Below are positions 1-8,999 of a stretch of 64,000 nucleotides of DNA, in pieces; positions within the stretch are counted from its first letter, which is position 1, and every line of letters begins with the position of its first letter. The stretch is from contig NZ_FLOB01000002.1 of the NCBI RefSeq assembly GCF_900089775.1, forward strand, positions 434,001 through 498,000. The letters are read 5' to 3'. This DNA is from Marinomonas spartinae (GTDB lineage: Bacteria > Pseudomonadota > Gammaproteobacteria > Pseudomonadales > Marinomonadaceae). The notes beneath the pieces are model-generated. The model was not told the origin of the DNA, ran no database searches, and saw only the letters and a program-made list of their open reading frames with translations. Position numbers and translations under genes: made by a program.

Positions 1-1117
1 TAAATCGACTAAGCAAACGCATCTTGTGGATATGGCCGGTATTTTTACACCGAAGCGCAAAGAAACTGATATTCTTAAAGCGGGTGAAGTGGGTTTTGTC
101 GTTGCTGGGATTAAGGACATTCATGGTGCACCTGTCGGGGATACCATTACCCATGCCGCCACTCCGGACGTCGCTCAACTAGCAGGTTTCCAAAAGGTGA
201 AACCTCAAGTGTATGCGGGACTGTTCCCAGTCAGTGCTGATGATTATGAAGATTTTCGTGTGGCTCTGGATAAATTAACCTTGAACGATGCTTCGCTTTT
301 CTTCGAGCCTGAAAGTTCTGATGCGTTAGGGTTTGGTTTTCGTTGTGGTTTCTTGGGGATGCTGCACATGGAAATCATCCAAGAGCGTTTAGAGCGTGAA
401 TACGATCTTGATTTAATTACAACCGCACCGACGGTTATTTTTGAGGTCGAATTAGCAAATGGAGAGGTCATTAATGTTGATAGCCCCTCTAAAATGCCAG
501 ACCCAGGTTCCATTAAAGAAATGCGTGAGCCGATTGTAGAAGCCAATATTTTAGTGCCACAAGAATACTTGGGTAGTGTGATTACCTTATGTGTGGAAAA
601 GCGCGGTGTTCAAAAAGATATGCAGTTTGTCGGTAAGCAGGTGCAATTGCGCTATGAACTACCTATGAACGAAGTGGTAATGGACTTCTTTGATAAACTG
701 AAATCTTGTAGCCGTGGATTCGCGTCGTTAGATTACAGCTTTTCACATTTTGCACCTGCTCCATTATGCCGTTTAGATATTCTAATCAACGGCGAGCGGG
801 TGGATGCCTTAGCGTTGATCATGCATAAAGACAATGTGCAATATAAAGGTCGTGCTTTGTGTGAAAAGATGAAAGAGTTGATTCCGCGTCAAATGTTTGA
901 TGTGGCGATTCAAGGCGCTGTCGGTGCCAAAGTTATTTCTCGTACAACCGTAAAAGCCTTGCGTAAAAATGTTATTGCTAAGTGTTACGGTGGCGATGTA
1001 AGCCGTAAGAAGAAATTGTTACAGAAACAGAAAGAAGGTAAAAAGCGCATGAAGCAGGTTGGCAACGTGGAAGTTCCACAATCCGCTTTCCTTGCAGCAT
1101 TGCAAATAGATAGCTAA
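1..1117 (+). CDS. lepA: Elongation factor 4 (LepA), 3' part
   Basis: Ribosome-bound translational GTPase that assists initiation and back-translocation. The frame is open from the left window edge (first full codon at base 2), so the G domain lies outside; about 371 of the usual ~600 residues are present. Visible family landmarks are GIFTPK and [12 protein letters not shown] early on, and the LepA-specific basic C-terminal domain with [13 protein letters not shown] followed by a Lys/Arg-rich stretch. The Met codon at base 26 is internal and is not the start. It sits directly upstream of lepB, the usual lepA-lepB pair. Truncated only by the window edge. Confidence 0.97.
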   Translation, partial: KSTKQTHLVDMAGIFTPKRKETDILKAGEVGFVVAGIKDIHGAPVGDTITHAATPDVAQLAGFQKVKPQVYAGLFPVSADDYEDFRVALDKLTLNDASLFFEPESSDALGFGFRCGFLGMLHMEIIQERLEREYDLDLITTAPTVIFEVELANGEVINVDSPSKMPDPGSIKEMREPIVEANILVPQEYLGSVITLCVEKRGVQKDMQFVGKQVQLRYELPMNEVVMDFFDKLKSCSRGFASLDYSFSHFAPAPLCRLDILINGERVDALALIMHKDNVQYKGRALCEKMKELIPRQMFDVAIQGAVGAKVISRTTVKALRKNVIAKCYGGDVSRKKKLLQKQKEGKKRMKQVGNVEVPQSAFLAALQIDS

Positions 1118-1138
1118 GCGCAGCATGAACCTAGATTT

Positions 1139-1159
1139 GGCCCACTTAATGTGTGGGCC
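1139..1159 (+). other. Intercistronic hairpin between lepA and lepB
   Basis: Perfect 7-bp inverted repeat GGCCCAC...GTGGGCC with a 7-base loop, starting about 20 bases after the lepA stop. No T tract follows, so it is unlikely to terminate; it could be an RNA stability or processing element. It ends just before the lepB ribosome binding site (GGAG, 1165-1168). Confidence 0.5.
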
Positions 1160-1176
1160 GTAATGGAGACAGATGT

Positions 1177-2001
1177 ATGAGTTTTGATTTCGAGTTGATA
1201 CTGACCTTGGCTTTTTTAATTACCGGGGCGTTTTGGTTGTATGACCGACTGGTTTTTGCACCAAAGCGCAAAAGGTTATTGGCTGATATGCCAGAAGAGG
1301 CTCGCTCAGCACTAAGTAAAGCGGAAAAAGAGCGATTAGCGAATACACCAAAGTTTGTATTAGAAGTGAAGTCTTATTTTGGCATCATTGCTGTCATCTT
1401 TTTAGTGCGATCCTTTGTTGTAGAACCCTTTCAGATACCGTCCGGTTCAATGTTGCCGACATTGAAAATTGGTGATTTTATTCTGGTGAATAAGTTTGAT
1501 TACGGTATTCGCTTGCCCGTATTGAACACCACCTTGATTAAAACAACGGAGCCAAAACGTGGTGATGTGATTGTCTTTAAATACCCACGAGATCCGAGTA
1601 TCAACTATATTAAACGAGTAGTAGGTTTGCCTGGGGATCATATTAGCTACCACAATAAAATTCTTAAGATCAATGGCAAGCTGATCAGTAAGAAGTTTAT
1701 TACCAACCTACCGCCATCGCCAGATCAAAACCAAGAAGCGGTAAGTTTGTTTAAAGAAGACTTAGACGGTACGGTTCATGATATTTATAACAACCACTAT
1801 CCGAACCCACTCCAAGGGGATTATGTCGTGCCAAAAGGCCACTATTTCGTGATGGGGGATAACCGTGATAATAGTGCTGATAGTCGAGTGTGGGGCTTTG
1901 TACCTGAATCGGACTTAAAAGGTCGTGCGTTTTATGTGTGGCTGTATTGGAATAAGTTTTTCAGTCTTCCAAGTTTTGAATATAACGGTTTGATTAAATA
2001 A
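1177..2001 (+). CDS. lepB: Signal peptidase I (leader peptidase)
   Basis: Inner-membrane serine/lysine protease that removes signal peptides from Sec and Tat substrates. 274 residues. Two N-terminal membrane segments (about 5-22 and 65-82) frame a basic cytoplasmic loop. The catalytic Ser91 lies in PSGSMLP and the Lys146 general base in [11 protein letters not shown]; the [11 protein letters not shown] box near the C-terminus is also present. A GTG at 1153 would extend the protein by eight residues, but the ATG at 1177 has GGAG eight bases upstream and is preferred. Follows lepA and precedes rnc with a 13-base gap, probably one operon. Confidence 0.97.
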   Translation: MSFDFELILTLAFLITGAFWLYDRLVFAPKRKRLLADMPEEARSALSKAEKERLANTPKFVLEVKSYFGIIAVIFLVRSFVVEPFQIPSGSMLPTLKIGDFILVNKFDYGIRLPVLNTTLIKTTEPKRGDVIVFKYPRDPSINYIKRVVGLPGDHISYHNKILKINGKLISKKFITNLPPSPDQNQEAVSLFKEDLDGTVHDIYNNHYPNPLQGDYVVPKGHYFVMGDNRDNSADSRVWGFVPESDLKGRAFYVWLYWNKFFSLPSFEYNGLIK

Positions 2002-2014
2002 TGTTGGAGAAATT

Positions 2015-2692
2015 TTGAGTTCACTGTATCAAAAGTTGTGTCGGCGAATAGGGTACTTTTTCGCTGACCTTGGATTACTTGAATTGGCGCTGACACACCG
2101 CAGTTTTGGCGGTAAAAATAATGAGCGCCTTGAGTTTTTAGGTGACTCCATCTTAAATTATGTCATAGCTGAAGAGTTGTTCCATCGCTTTCCGAAGGCG
2201 AAGGAAGGCGAGTTAAGTCGACTAAGAGCCTCCTTGGTAAAAGGCGACACCTTAGCGGAGTTAGCTCGCGAATTTCAGCTTGGCGACTTTTTAAAATTGG
2301 GAGCCGGAGAGCTGAAAAGCGGTGGGTTTCGTCGGGATTCTATTTTAGCCGATGCGGTAGAAGGGATTATCGGCGGTATGTATCTGGATGCGGGGATGGA
2401 TGTTTCTCGCCAACATATACTAGCTTGGTACAAAGATCGACTGGACGCCACCTCTCTTAAAGTGGTTACTAAAGATGCTAAAACGCGTTTGCAGGAGTTC
2501 TTACAAGCTCGTAAACATGCATTGCCACAGTATGAGGTTGTCGAGATTTTGGGAGAGCCCCACGATCAAACGTTTCATGTGCACTGCCTTGTTGAGCTTT
2601 GCGATAAACCGATAGAAGGCGCCGGTAACAGTCGTCGCATTGCCGAACAAAATGCGGCCGCCGCAGCCCTTAAATTACTGGAACAAAAATAA
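2015..2692 (+). CDS. rnc: Ribonuclease III
   Basis: Double-strand-specific endoribonuclease that processes rRNA precursors and regulatory duplexes. 225 residues: N-terminal RNase III domain with the signature ERLEFLGDS (about 38-46) and the acidic metal-binding residues of [12 protein letters not shown], then a C-terminal dsRNA-binding domain from about 155 with the basic [14 protein letters not shown] helix. The start is TTG, preceded by GGAGA; alignment with the E. coli protein supports it. Its stop overlaps the era start by one base (TAATG), so the two are translationally coupled. Confidence 0.97.
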   Translation: MSSLYQKLCRRIGYFFADLGLLELALTHRSFGGKNNERLEFLGDSILNYVIAEELFHRFPKAKEGELSRLRASLVKGDTLAELAREFQLGDFLKLGAGELKSGGFRRDSILADAVEGIIGGMYLDAGMDVSRQHILAWYKDRLDATSLKVVTKDAKTRLQEFLQARKHALPQYEVVEILGEPHDQTFHVHCLVELCDKPIEGAGNSRRIAEQNAAAAALKLLEQK

Positions 2693-3594
2693 TGTCTGAA
2701 GTTGAGATCACCCACTGTGGTTATGTAGCGATTGTTGGCCGTCCGAATGTTGGTAAATCAACTTTACTCAATCACATTCTAGGGCAAAAATTATCGATTA
2801 CTTCTCGTAAGCCTCAGACAACCCGTGACCAGATTTTGGGGGTAAAAACGGAAGGGCATACTCAGGCAATTTATGTGGATACACCTGGCCTGCATCTTGG
2901 TGAGACCAAAGCAATTAACCGTTTTATGAATAAAACGGCTTCCGCTGCTTTAAAAGACGTGGATGTGATTTTGTTTGTGGTGGATGTCGATCGTTGGACC
3001 GAAGAAGACGAATCCGTGCTGCAAAAAGTGAAGTATGCTCGCTGTCCTGTGGTTCTCGTGGTCAATAAAGTGGATCAAGTTAAAGAAAAGGAAACCATTT
3101 TACCTCGCTTAGCGAACTTATCTGAGCGTATGGAATTTGCCCAAGTTGTGCCTATTTCCGCATTGCGCAATGATAATTTGGATCGCCTTGAGCGTTTGGT
3201 GGAAAGCTATATCCCTGAAGGCGTAGCGTTTTATCCAGAAGACCAAATTACCAACCGCAGTTCGCGTTTTTTGGCGGCTGAAATTGTGCGTGAGAAAATT
3301 ACCCGCCAATTGGGGCAGGAAGTGCCTTATGAAGTGGCGGTTCAGATTGAAGAGTTTGTCTATGAAGAAACGGCAATACACATCAGTGCATTAATTTTGG
3401 TCGAGAGAAATGGGCAAAAACGTATCATTATCGGTGAGCGTGGTGAGAAAATTAAGCTGATTGGTAAAGAAGCCCGTATTGATATGGAAAACTTATTTCA
3501 ACATAAAGTGATGTTGAATTTATGGGTCAAAATTCGCTCTGGCTGGTCTGATGACGAGCGTGCTTTGGCAAGCCTGGGATACCAGGAAGAGTAG
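2692..3594 (+). CDS. era: GTPase Era, 16S rRNA assembly factor
   Basis: Essential GTPase that binds the 3' end of 16S rRNA and assists 30S assembly. 300 residues. GTPase motifs are in order: G1 GRPNVGKS (16-23), effector region with KPQTTRD (about 40-46), G3 DTPG (63-66), G4 NKVD (125-128) and G5 ISAL. The C-terminal part is a KH domain containing [15 protein letters not shown]. Starts inside the rnc stop codon, the conserved lepB-rnc-era-recO order. Confidence 0.98.
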   Translation: MSEVEITHCGYVAIVGRPNVGKSTLLNHILGQKLSITSRKPQTTRDQILGVKTEGHTQAIYVDTPGLHLGETKAINRFMNKTASAALKDVDVILFVVDVDRWTEEDESVLQKVKYARCPVVLVVNKVDQVKEKETILPRLANLSERMEFAQVVPISALRNDNLDRLERLVESYIPEGVAFYPEDQITNRSSRFLAAEIVREKITRQLGQEVPYEVAVQIEEFVYEETAIHISALILVERNGQKRIIIGERGEKIKLIGKEARIDMENLFQHKVMLNLWVKIRSGWSDDERALASLGYQEE

Positions 3595-3621
3595 CTTGGA
3601 TGATTAAGAAGAGTAGGTAGA

Positions 3622-4359
3622 ATGCGCGTTAGTGCGTATGTTATTCATACACGCCCTTTTCAAGATAGTAAAATTCTGGTGGATTTGTTGAGTCTTGAAC
3701 AAGGTTTAGTGCGTGGTGTATGGCGTTTACCAAAAAAAGAGGCTCGGGTTATACCTGGGCCTTTTTTGTGCTTGGAAGTCGAGTTAACGGGAAGAGGCGA
3801 GCTGAAAACTTTAAAAAGTATGGAAAGTCTGCATCGACAGAGATCGTTAGAAGGGATGTCTTTGTATGCCGCTTTATATGCTCATGAGATTCTGACTAAG
3901 TTGCTGCCTTTGAACTTACCTTTGTCGGATATCTATTACCTCTATCAGTGGCTGATTGAAAATCTTCATTCGGGAGTGGCGATTGCCCCTTTGCTGCGGC
4001 GTTTTGAGGTGGGTCTATTTAGTGAGTTAGGATCGGCAATTAACTTGTCGTCTACAGGACGTGGTGAGCCGCTTGATCCTAAGCAGCTTTATCAGTTTCA
4101 TGAAAAATTTGGCTTGCGTCCCTACTTTGGAGAGATTCCAAAACTGACGCCATTGTTGTTTGTTGAGGGGAAAGTGGCACTGGATTATCATAATGGCCAT
4201 TGGTCAGATAAGCAGGTGCTGAGTTTGGCAAAAGAGTTGCACAGGGCTTGGTTGGACAGTTTATTAAATGGCAAGCCTATTACGGCTCGTCGTTTGCTGC
4301 CAAAGCAACCCTTTCAAGGAGAGCGGCTTTTAGGTGTGCCCATCTTTCGTGCTATATAG
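3622..4359 (+). CDS. recO: DNA repair protein RecO
   Basis: Mediator that with RecR helps RecA displace SSB on gapped DNA. 245 residues, the usual length: N-terminal OB fold (RVSAYVIHTRPFQDSKILVDLLS), helical middle with YAHEILTKLLP, and C-terminal region. The zinc cysteines found in some RecO proteins are not seen, as in E. coli. Begins 27 bases after era. pdxJ, which follows recO in many gammaproteobacteria, is not here; acpS follows directly. Confidence 0.95.
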   Translation: MRVSAYVIHTRPFQDSKILVDLLSLEQGLVRGVWRLPKKEARVIPGPFLCLEVELTGRGELKTLKSMESLHRQRSLEGMSLYAALYAHEILTKLLPLNLPLSDIYYLYQWLIENLHSGVAIAPLLRRFEVGLFSELGSAINLSSTGRGEPLDPKQLYQFHEKFGLRPYFGEIPKLTPLLFVEGKVALDYHNGHWSDKQVLSLAKELHRAWLDSLLNGKPITARRLLPKQPFQGERLLGVPIFRAI

Positions 4360-4384
4360 AGATTTTTACAGGTAGGGGTTGGAA

Positions 4385-4768
4385 GTGATTGTTGGAATAG
4401 GTACCGATTTGGTGGATATTGCGCGGATGACGAAGTCAATTGAGCGCTTAGGTGAACGGTTTATTGATCGTATTTTAACCTCCGAAGAAAAAGCCCAGTG
4501 GGCGGCGATCAGCAACGTAGACAATGGGAATGCGTTTGTTGCCAAGCGCTTTGCTGCAAAAGAGGCAGCAGTGAAAGCGCTTGGTACAGGGATTGGTCGT
4601 GGTGTGAGTTTTCAACATTTTTCTGTGCGCAATTTGCCATCAGGTCAGCCTACGTTGTGGGTTGATGATGAAATAGCGGCGCGTTTTGATCATCCCATAA
4701 GTTGGCATTTGAGTTTGACTGACGAAAAGGCCTACGCCCAAGCTTTTGTTATTCTTGAGGCCACTTAA
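4385..4768 (+). CDS. acpS: Holo-[acyl-carrier-protein] synthase
   Basis: Transfers 4'-phosphopantetheine from CoA to apo-ACP for fatty acid synthesis. 127 residues. The N-terminal GIGTDLVDIARM and the magnesium-binding RFAAKEAAVKALGTGIG are diagnostic. A TTG at 4379 is in frame, but it touches the GGGG Shine-Dalgarno at 4375-4378; GTG at 4385 has a six-base spacing and matches the usual N-terminus, so I chose it. The last 20 bases overlap, tail to tail, the opposite-strand barA gene. Confidence 0.95.
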   Translation: MIVGIGTDLVDIARMTKSIERLGERFIDRILTSEEKAQWAAISNVDNGNAFVAKRFAAKEAAVKALGTGIGRGVSFQHFSVRNLPSGQPTLWVDDEIAARFDHPISWHLSLTDEKAYAQAFVILEAT

Positions 4769-7601
4769 TCCAAGGTCTGGCATTAATGACCTGATCAATG
4801 GCATCGAGGAAGTCCTCTAACACCCCTTCAGCCTCTTCAAACCCTAGCTCTTTTAAGTGTGTTTCCAAATAGCCTGCATGTCGTGTCATATTGATAGTGC
4901 CTGTATATTTGGACGCACCATGGATACGGTGTACAACATGGATTAATTTTTCAAGATCCTGATGTTCGAAATGATGCTTGATTAGGCGTTTCTCGTCTTC
5001 TAGGGTGTCTGCCAGCATATCAAACATTTCTTTAGCGACGTCGGTTTTATGATTCACAATTTCTAGTGCTTTATTTACATCAAAGGCATTGGCTATTTCA
5101 CTATTGAGTTGCTCTTGGTAATTGCCTTTTTTAGTGCACCATTTCACGATGGTATTTAATAATATATTTTCATCTATGGGCTTTGTGAGGTAGGCGTTAA
5201 TACCGCTAAGTAGCATTTTTTCTTGCTCTATACCGAGAGCATGGGCGGTGACGGCGATGATGGGAATGTCTTGGTAGGCCTCAAGAGTACGTAGTTGTTT
5301 TGTTGTTTCAATCCCATCCATTTCTGGCATCTGGATGTCCATGAGGATGAGGTCAAACGTATTCTCTTTGGCAATATTGATGGCTTGTTTTCCACTGTAT
5401 GCCAAGGTGACTTCGATGCCGTTAGGGGCTAGCCAGTGAGACATAAGTTGCAGGTTAATGGGGGTGTCGTCTACGGCTAGGACTTTCAAACCATGAGTTT
5501 GCTGTTCTGATTCTATTTGCAGATCTTGGGAGTCTATGGAGGGTTGTGGCTCTATTTGTACTTGCTCTTCTGCAATATGGGCTTGTTGTTTTGGCAGCAA
5601 AGGTGTGGCTGTATCGATTTTCATCGGTAACGATATGGTTTTCAGCGCATGGTACAAGTGCTTATGACTGATTGGTTTAAGTAGTGTGCTGCTACAAATG
5701 GCTTTGAGAGCGGGGTAGTGCGTTGTTTGCCCCGGTGGTTGGATCATCAGAATGCTGGGTATCTGGAATTGCAAACTGGCGTAGCTGATAAGCTCATGAG
5801 CCTCATTAGCACTTTTGTCGGATGGGGTGATGCTGATCAAAAGACCATCAATGTCTGCATCCTGTTGACCTAATTTGGCGATGACTTGTTCTAAGGTTGA
5901 ACAAGCTGTGCACTGCACGCCGATACTTTTTAGGTAGTGAGTAAGATAAAGGCGATAGAGATGGCTTGGTTCAAGCAAGATAAACTGTTTATGCAGTTTT
6001 TCCGGTATTTGAGCTGGTTTTTCTGAGGGCTGGAGATTTAACGTAAAGTAAAAAGTAGAGCCACTTTTTTGATCACTATAGACATCAATGTTGCCGTCCA
6101 TTTGTTCCACGAGCTTTTTGGTGATGACAAGTCCTAACCCTGTGCCGCCAAATTGGCGTGTTGTGCTGTTATCGACTTGAGAGAAGGGTTTGAACAGGCG
6201 GTTTAATTTGTTTTCAGGGATGCCGATACCGGTGTCGATGACTTTAAAAGAGAATAAGAGTTGGTCACTGGTTTGTTTAACCAGTGTGACTTTGGTTCGA
6301 ATGGAGCCTTTGTGGGTGAATTTGATGGCATTACCGATTAGGTTGTTAAGGATTTGTCTGATGCGCACCGCGTCACCTGTGACCCATTGTGGCACGTCTT
6401 CTGAAAATTCCGGCACAAGGTCTATTTGTTTTTCACTGGTTAGCAAGCTGGCGCTTAGAATTTGATACACATCATCGACTAATTCTCTTAGGTTGACATC
6501 ACCATGGTCTAAACTGAGTTTGCCTGCTTCAATTTTTGAAAAATCAAGAATGTCACCAATAATAGCTAGTAGACTATTCGTCGACTGCTCAATGGTGTCT
6601 ATATAGATCTTTTGCTGATCGTCGACTAGGTTCTTTTGCAGTATTTTTGTATAACCCAAGATGGCGTTGAGTGGGGTGCGAACCTCATGGCTAATATTGG
6701 CTAAAAATTGCGATTTAAGGCGATTGGACTCCATGGCTTCTTTATTGGCAATATGAAGTTGGGCGCTTTTTTCTTCGAGGCTATCCAAATTGCTACGTAG
6801 GTCCTCAGTAGATTGCTCTATGCCAGCATTAAGTTCCTCTTTGTGGCTTTCTAAGCGCTCGGCTAAATCTCTAATGCCTTTTTCCAGTAAGCTAAATTGG
6901 GGGGAAAGTTTAAGGGATTTAGCCGACGCAAATTGTCCTTTTACGAGGTTGTTGATTGCTCCAGTAATGATTTCCGATGGGCGAGCCAAGTAATGGGACG
7001 CTTGCCAAGCAACGTAGGCGGTGATGCCATTGAAAAACGCGAAGAACAAGGCCAAAAGACTAATGAGCTGATAGGTTTGTATCGCAAGCTTATCTTTGCT
7101 TATTTCCACTTTGACCCAACCAATTAAATGATTCGGAGTGCGTAAGTTGGTAAAATCTGGTTGGCCGCTAATGTCATCAACTTGTGTCGGGAGAATATGG
7201 TAAATAGGGGTGATGCGAATAATGGCATTGTCTTTCTGCTCATTGATGGTCTGCTCTGTTAGCGTAGGGGATGGCAAGTAAGGTGCCGCCCCTGTTTCCG
7301 CAACAATATGGTATTTGCTATTAAAAATTTGAATGTTGTGGACATCACCATAGCTCAAGGCATTTTGTAGTAACTGTGCCGAAAGGGGGGCGTGATCAGA
7401 TGCCAAGGATGTTTGACTGTTAGAGACTAGTAAATCGGAAATAATCAGGGCTTTATTTTCGAGTTGTTGCTCTAAATCACTTATTCTGGAAAAAAATAAA
7501 AAACACGCGGCGGCCAATGAGAGGATAAGTGGGGGCGTAAAAATAATCCAAAAGAGTGTCTTACTTGGTGAAAGTGTTTTGATCTTTCCAAGTGCCTTCA
7601 T
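4749..7601 (-). CDS. barA: BarA/GacS-type hybrid sensor histidine kinase
   Basis: Membrane phosphorelay kinase that in this family phosphorylates the regulator UvrY/GacA and drives Csr/Rsm small RNAs. 950 residues: TM segments about 15-37 and 177-201 around a periplasmic sensor domain, HAMP-like linker, HisKA with phospho-His305 (ISHEVRTP), HATPase with N, G1 (DTGIGI) and G2 (GGTGLGL) boxes, a degenerate receiver (about 539-655) lacking the acceptor Asp, a true receiver with Asp755 (LILMDIQMPEMDG), and an HPt domain with His894 (HRIHGAS). The start lacks a strong ribosome site. Position next to cysM-rlmD-relA matches gacS in Pseudomonas. Confidence 0.93.
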   Translation of the reverse strand: MKALGKIKTLSPSKTLFWIIFTPPLILSLAAACFLFFSRISDLEQQLENKALIISDLLVSNSQTSLASDHAPLSAQLLQNALSYGDVHNIQIFNSKYHIVAETGAAPYLPSPTLTEQTINEQKDNAIIRITPIYHILPTQVDDISGQPDFTNLRTPNHLIGWVKVEISKDKLAIQTYQLISLLALFFAFFNGITAYVAWQASHYLARPSEIITGAINNLVKGQFASAKSLKLSPQFSLLEKGIRDLAERLESHKEELNAGIEQSTEDLRSNLDSLEEKSAQLHIANKEAMESNRLKSQFLANISHEVRTPLNAILGYTKILQKNLVDDQQKIYIDTIEQSTNSLLAIIGDILDFSKIEAGKLSLDHGDVNLRELVDDVYQILSASLLTSEKQIDLVPEFSEDVPQWVTGDAVRIRQILNNLIGNAIKFTHKGSIRTKVTLVKQTSDQLLFSFKVIDTGIGIPENKLNRLFKPFSQVDNSTTRQFGGTGLGLVITKKLVEQMDGNIDVYSDQKSGSTFYFTLNLQPSEKPAQIPEKLHKQFILLEPSHLYRLYLTHYLKSIGVQCTACSTLEQVIAKLGQQDADIDGLLISITPSDKSANEAHELISYASLQFQIPSILMIQPPGQTTHYPALKAICSSTLLKPISHKHLYHALKTISLPMKIDTATPLLPKQQAHIAEEQVQIEPQPSIDSQDLQIESEQQTHGLKVLAVDDTPINLQLMSHWLAPNGIEVTLAYSGKQAINIAKENTFDLILMDIQMPEMDGIETTKQLRTLEAYQDIPIIAVTAHALGIEQEKMLLSGINAYLTKPIDENILLNTIVKWCTKKGNYQEQLNSEIANAFDVNKALEIVNHKTDVAKEMFDMLADTLEDEKRLIKHHFEHQDLEKLIHVVHRIHGASKYTGTINMTRHAGYLETHLKELGFEEAEGVLEDFLDAIDQVINARPWIKWPQE

Positions 7602-7656
7602 ATTGTCATGATCCGTTTTGGCTTGCTATTTTGTGTCTATTTAGTAAGCAAGCGGA

Positions 7657-7887
7657 CTAGTAGCAAGCAAGTGTTCCTGCTTTTTGGCGTTTTTTACACT
7701 GTTTTTCATAGTTGCTACAGGCCGTGGCTTTGAGTCGCGAGATGTCTTTGATGCCTTGGCATTCTTTCCATTTGGCTCGGAGTGTGTCATCTGATAACTT
7801 ATCCATATCGCTGTCAAATAAATCACAGCCTGCTAGTAAGGTGATGGCCAGTATCAAGACGCCTGATTTTAGGGCATTGTTCGTCAT
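7657..7887 (-). CDS. Small cysteine-rich lipoprotein, unknown function
   Basis: 76 residues. A short basic N-terminus and hydrophobic helix end in the lipobox LLAGC with lipidated Cys21 and Asp at +2, which by the E. coli rule would favour retention in the inner membrane. The mature part is hydrophilic and carries four further cysteines (WKECQ, TACSN, EKQCK, LACY). Start is ATG at 7887 with GGAG seven bases upstream; a TTG four codons earlier overlaps that site and is rejected. Lies 55 bases upstream of barA on the same strand, so it may be co-transcribed with it. I do not recognise the family. Confidence 0.8.
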   Translation of the reverse strand: MTNNALKSGVLILAITLLAGCDLFDSDMDKLSDDTLRAKWKECQGIKDISRLKATACSNYEKQCKKRQKAGTLACY

Positions 7888-7921
7888 TTGTAGCTCCAAA
7901 AAAAGAGAGTATGAGCTAAGT

Positions 7922-7976
7922 TTATAACGCTTTCTTATTTTATTCTTTTAATGAAGTGTTTTTTAATGCGTTATAA
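7922..7976. promoter_or_regulatory. Dyad in the lipoprotein/cysM divergent region
   Basis: TTATAACGC at 7922-7930 is repeated as its exact reverse complement GCGTTATAA at 7968-7976, centred between the divergent lipoprotein and cysM genes. The right arm is also part of the palindrome CGTTATAACG (7969-7978). The DNA between is very AT-rich. This could be a two-site operator or overlapping divergent promoters; no regulator is known from the sequence. Confidence 0.35.
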
Positions 7977-8020
7977 CGTTAAGTTTCTTTTCCTACATCA
8001 TTAATGTCAATGAAGTTTTT

Positions 8021-8914
8021 ATGATTGAATATCCTAGTATAGAGTCTATTGTTGGGCAAACGCCTTTAGTGCGATTGCAAAGAATCAACCCAAACCCAAA
8101 TAACACAGTGTTATTGAAGCTCGAAGGGCAAAATCCAGCTGGCTCGGTTAAAGACCGTCCTGCGCTCAATATGATTTTACAAGCGGAATTACGCGGTGAG
8201 ATCGCGCCAGGAGACAGCTTAATTGAGGCGACCAGTGGCAATACAGGAATTGCCTTGGCAATGGCAGCAGCGATAAAGGGCTATAAAATGCATCTTATCA
8301 TGCCTGACAATATGAGTCAGGAACGTAAATCTGCCATGACTGCCTATGGTGCTATTCTGCATCTGGTGACAAAAGAAGAAGGTATGGAGCGAGCACGAGA
8401 TCTGGCAATGGAGATGCAAGCGCAAGGACTTGGTAAAGTGCTCAATCAGTTTGGTAATCAGGATAATCCTAATGCGCACTATTTAACAACAGGTCCTGAA
8501 ATTTGGCAGCAAACACAAGGCACTGTTACTCACTTTGTTAGTTCAATGGGGACAACAGGCACCATTATGGGGGTCTCTCATTACCTTAAAGAGCAAAATC
8601 CAAACATTGAAATAGTTGGCTTGCAGCCTGCCGATGGGGCCAGTATTCCAGGTATTCGCCGTTGGCCGAAAGAATATTTACCGACCATTTTTGACGAGTC
8701 GCGAGTTGACCGTGTGATAGATGTCGAGCAAAACCATGCGGAGGTAACCATGAGGCGTTTAGCGCAAGAGGAGGGGATCTTTGCGGGAGTATCGTCTGGC
8801 GGTTCTGTTTATGCCGCGTTAGAGTTGTCTAGGGTCCTTAATAACGCTGTGATTGTTGCGATTGTGTGTGACCGTGGTGATCGCTATCTATCGACTGGGG
8901 TGTTTGATTCGTGA
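8021..8914 (+). CDS. cysM: Cysteine synthase B (O-acetylserine sulfhydrylase)
   Basis: PLP enzyme making cysteine from O-acetylserine and sulfide or thiosulfate. 297 residues. The PLP lysine is in NPAGSVKDRPALNM (about 41), the substrate loop is EATSGNTGIALAM, the phosphate-binding loop is SSMGTTGTIMG, and the C-terminal SSGGS and CDRGDRYLSTGVF are typical. The CysM-specific GIRRWPKEYLP segment separates it from CysK. The C-terminus is a few residues shorter than in E. coli. A 6-bp hairpin (8917-8933) follows without a T tract. Divergent from the small lipoprotein. Confidence 0.96.
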   Translation: MIEYPSIESIVGQTPLVRLQRINPNPNNTVLLKLEGQNPAGSVKDRPALNMILQAELRGEIAPGDSLIEATSGNTGIALAMAAAIKGYKMHLIMPDNMSQERKSAMTAYGAILHLVTKEEGMERARDLAMEMQAQGLGKVLNQFGNQDNPNAHYLTTGPEIWQQTQGTVTHFVSSMGTTGTIMGVSHYLKEQNPNIEIVGLQPADGASIPGIRRWPKEYLPTIFDESRVDRVIDVEQNHAEVTMRRLAQEEGIFAGVSSGGSVYAALELSRVLNNAVIVAIVCDRGDRYLSTGVFDS

Positions 8915-8999
8915 AGCTATGCTGCAAGCATAGGGTATTGTGTCAATATGCGTTAGAATAGGGCATCCTTTTTATTTATCTTGTTGAAGAGACATTCCC

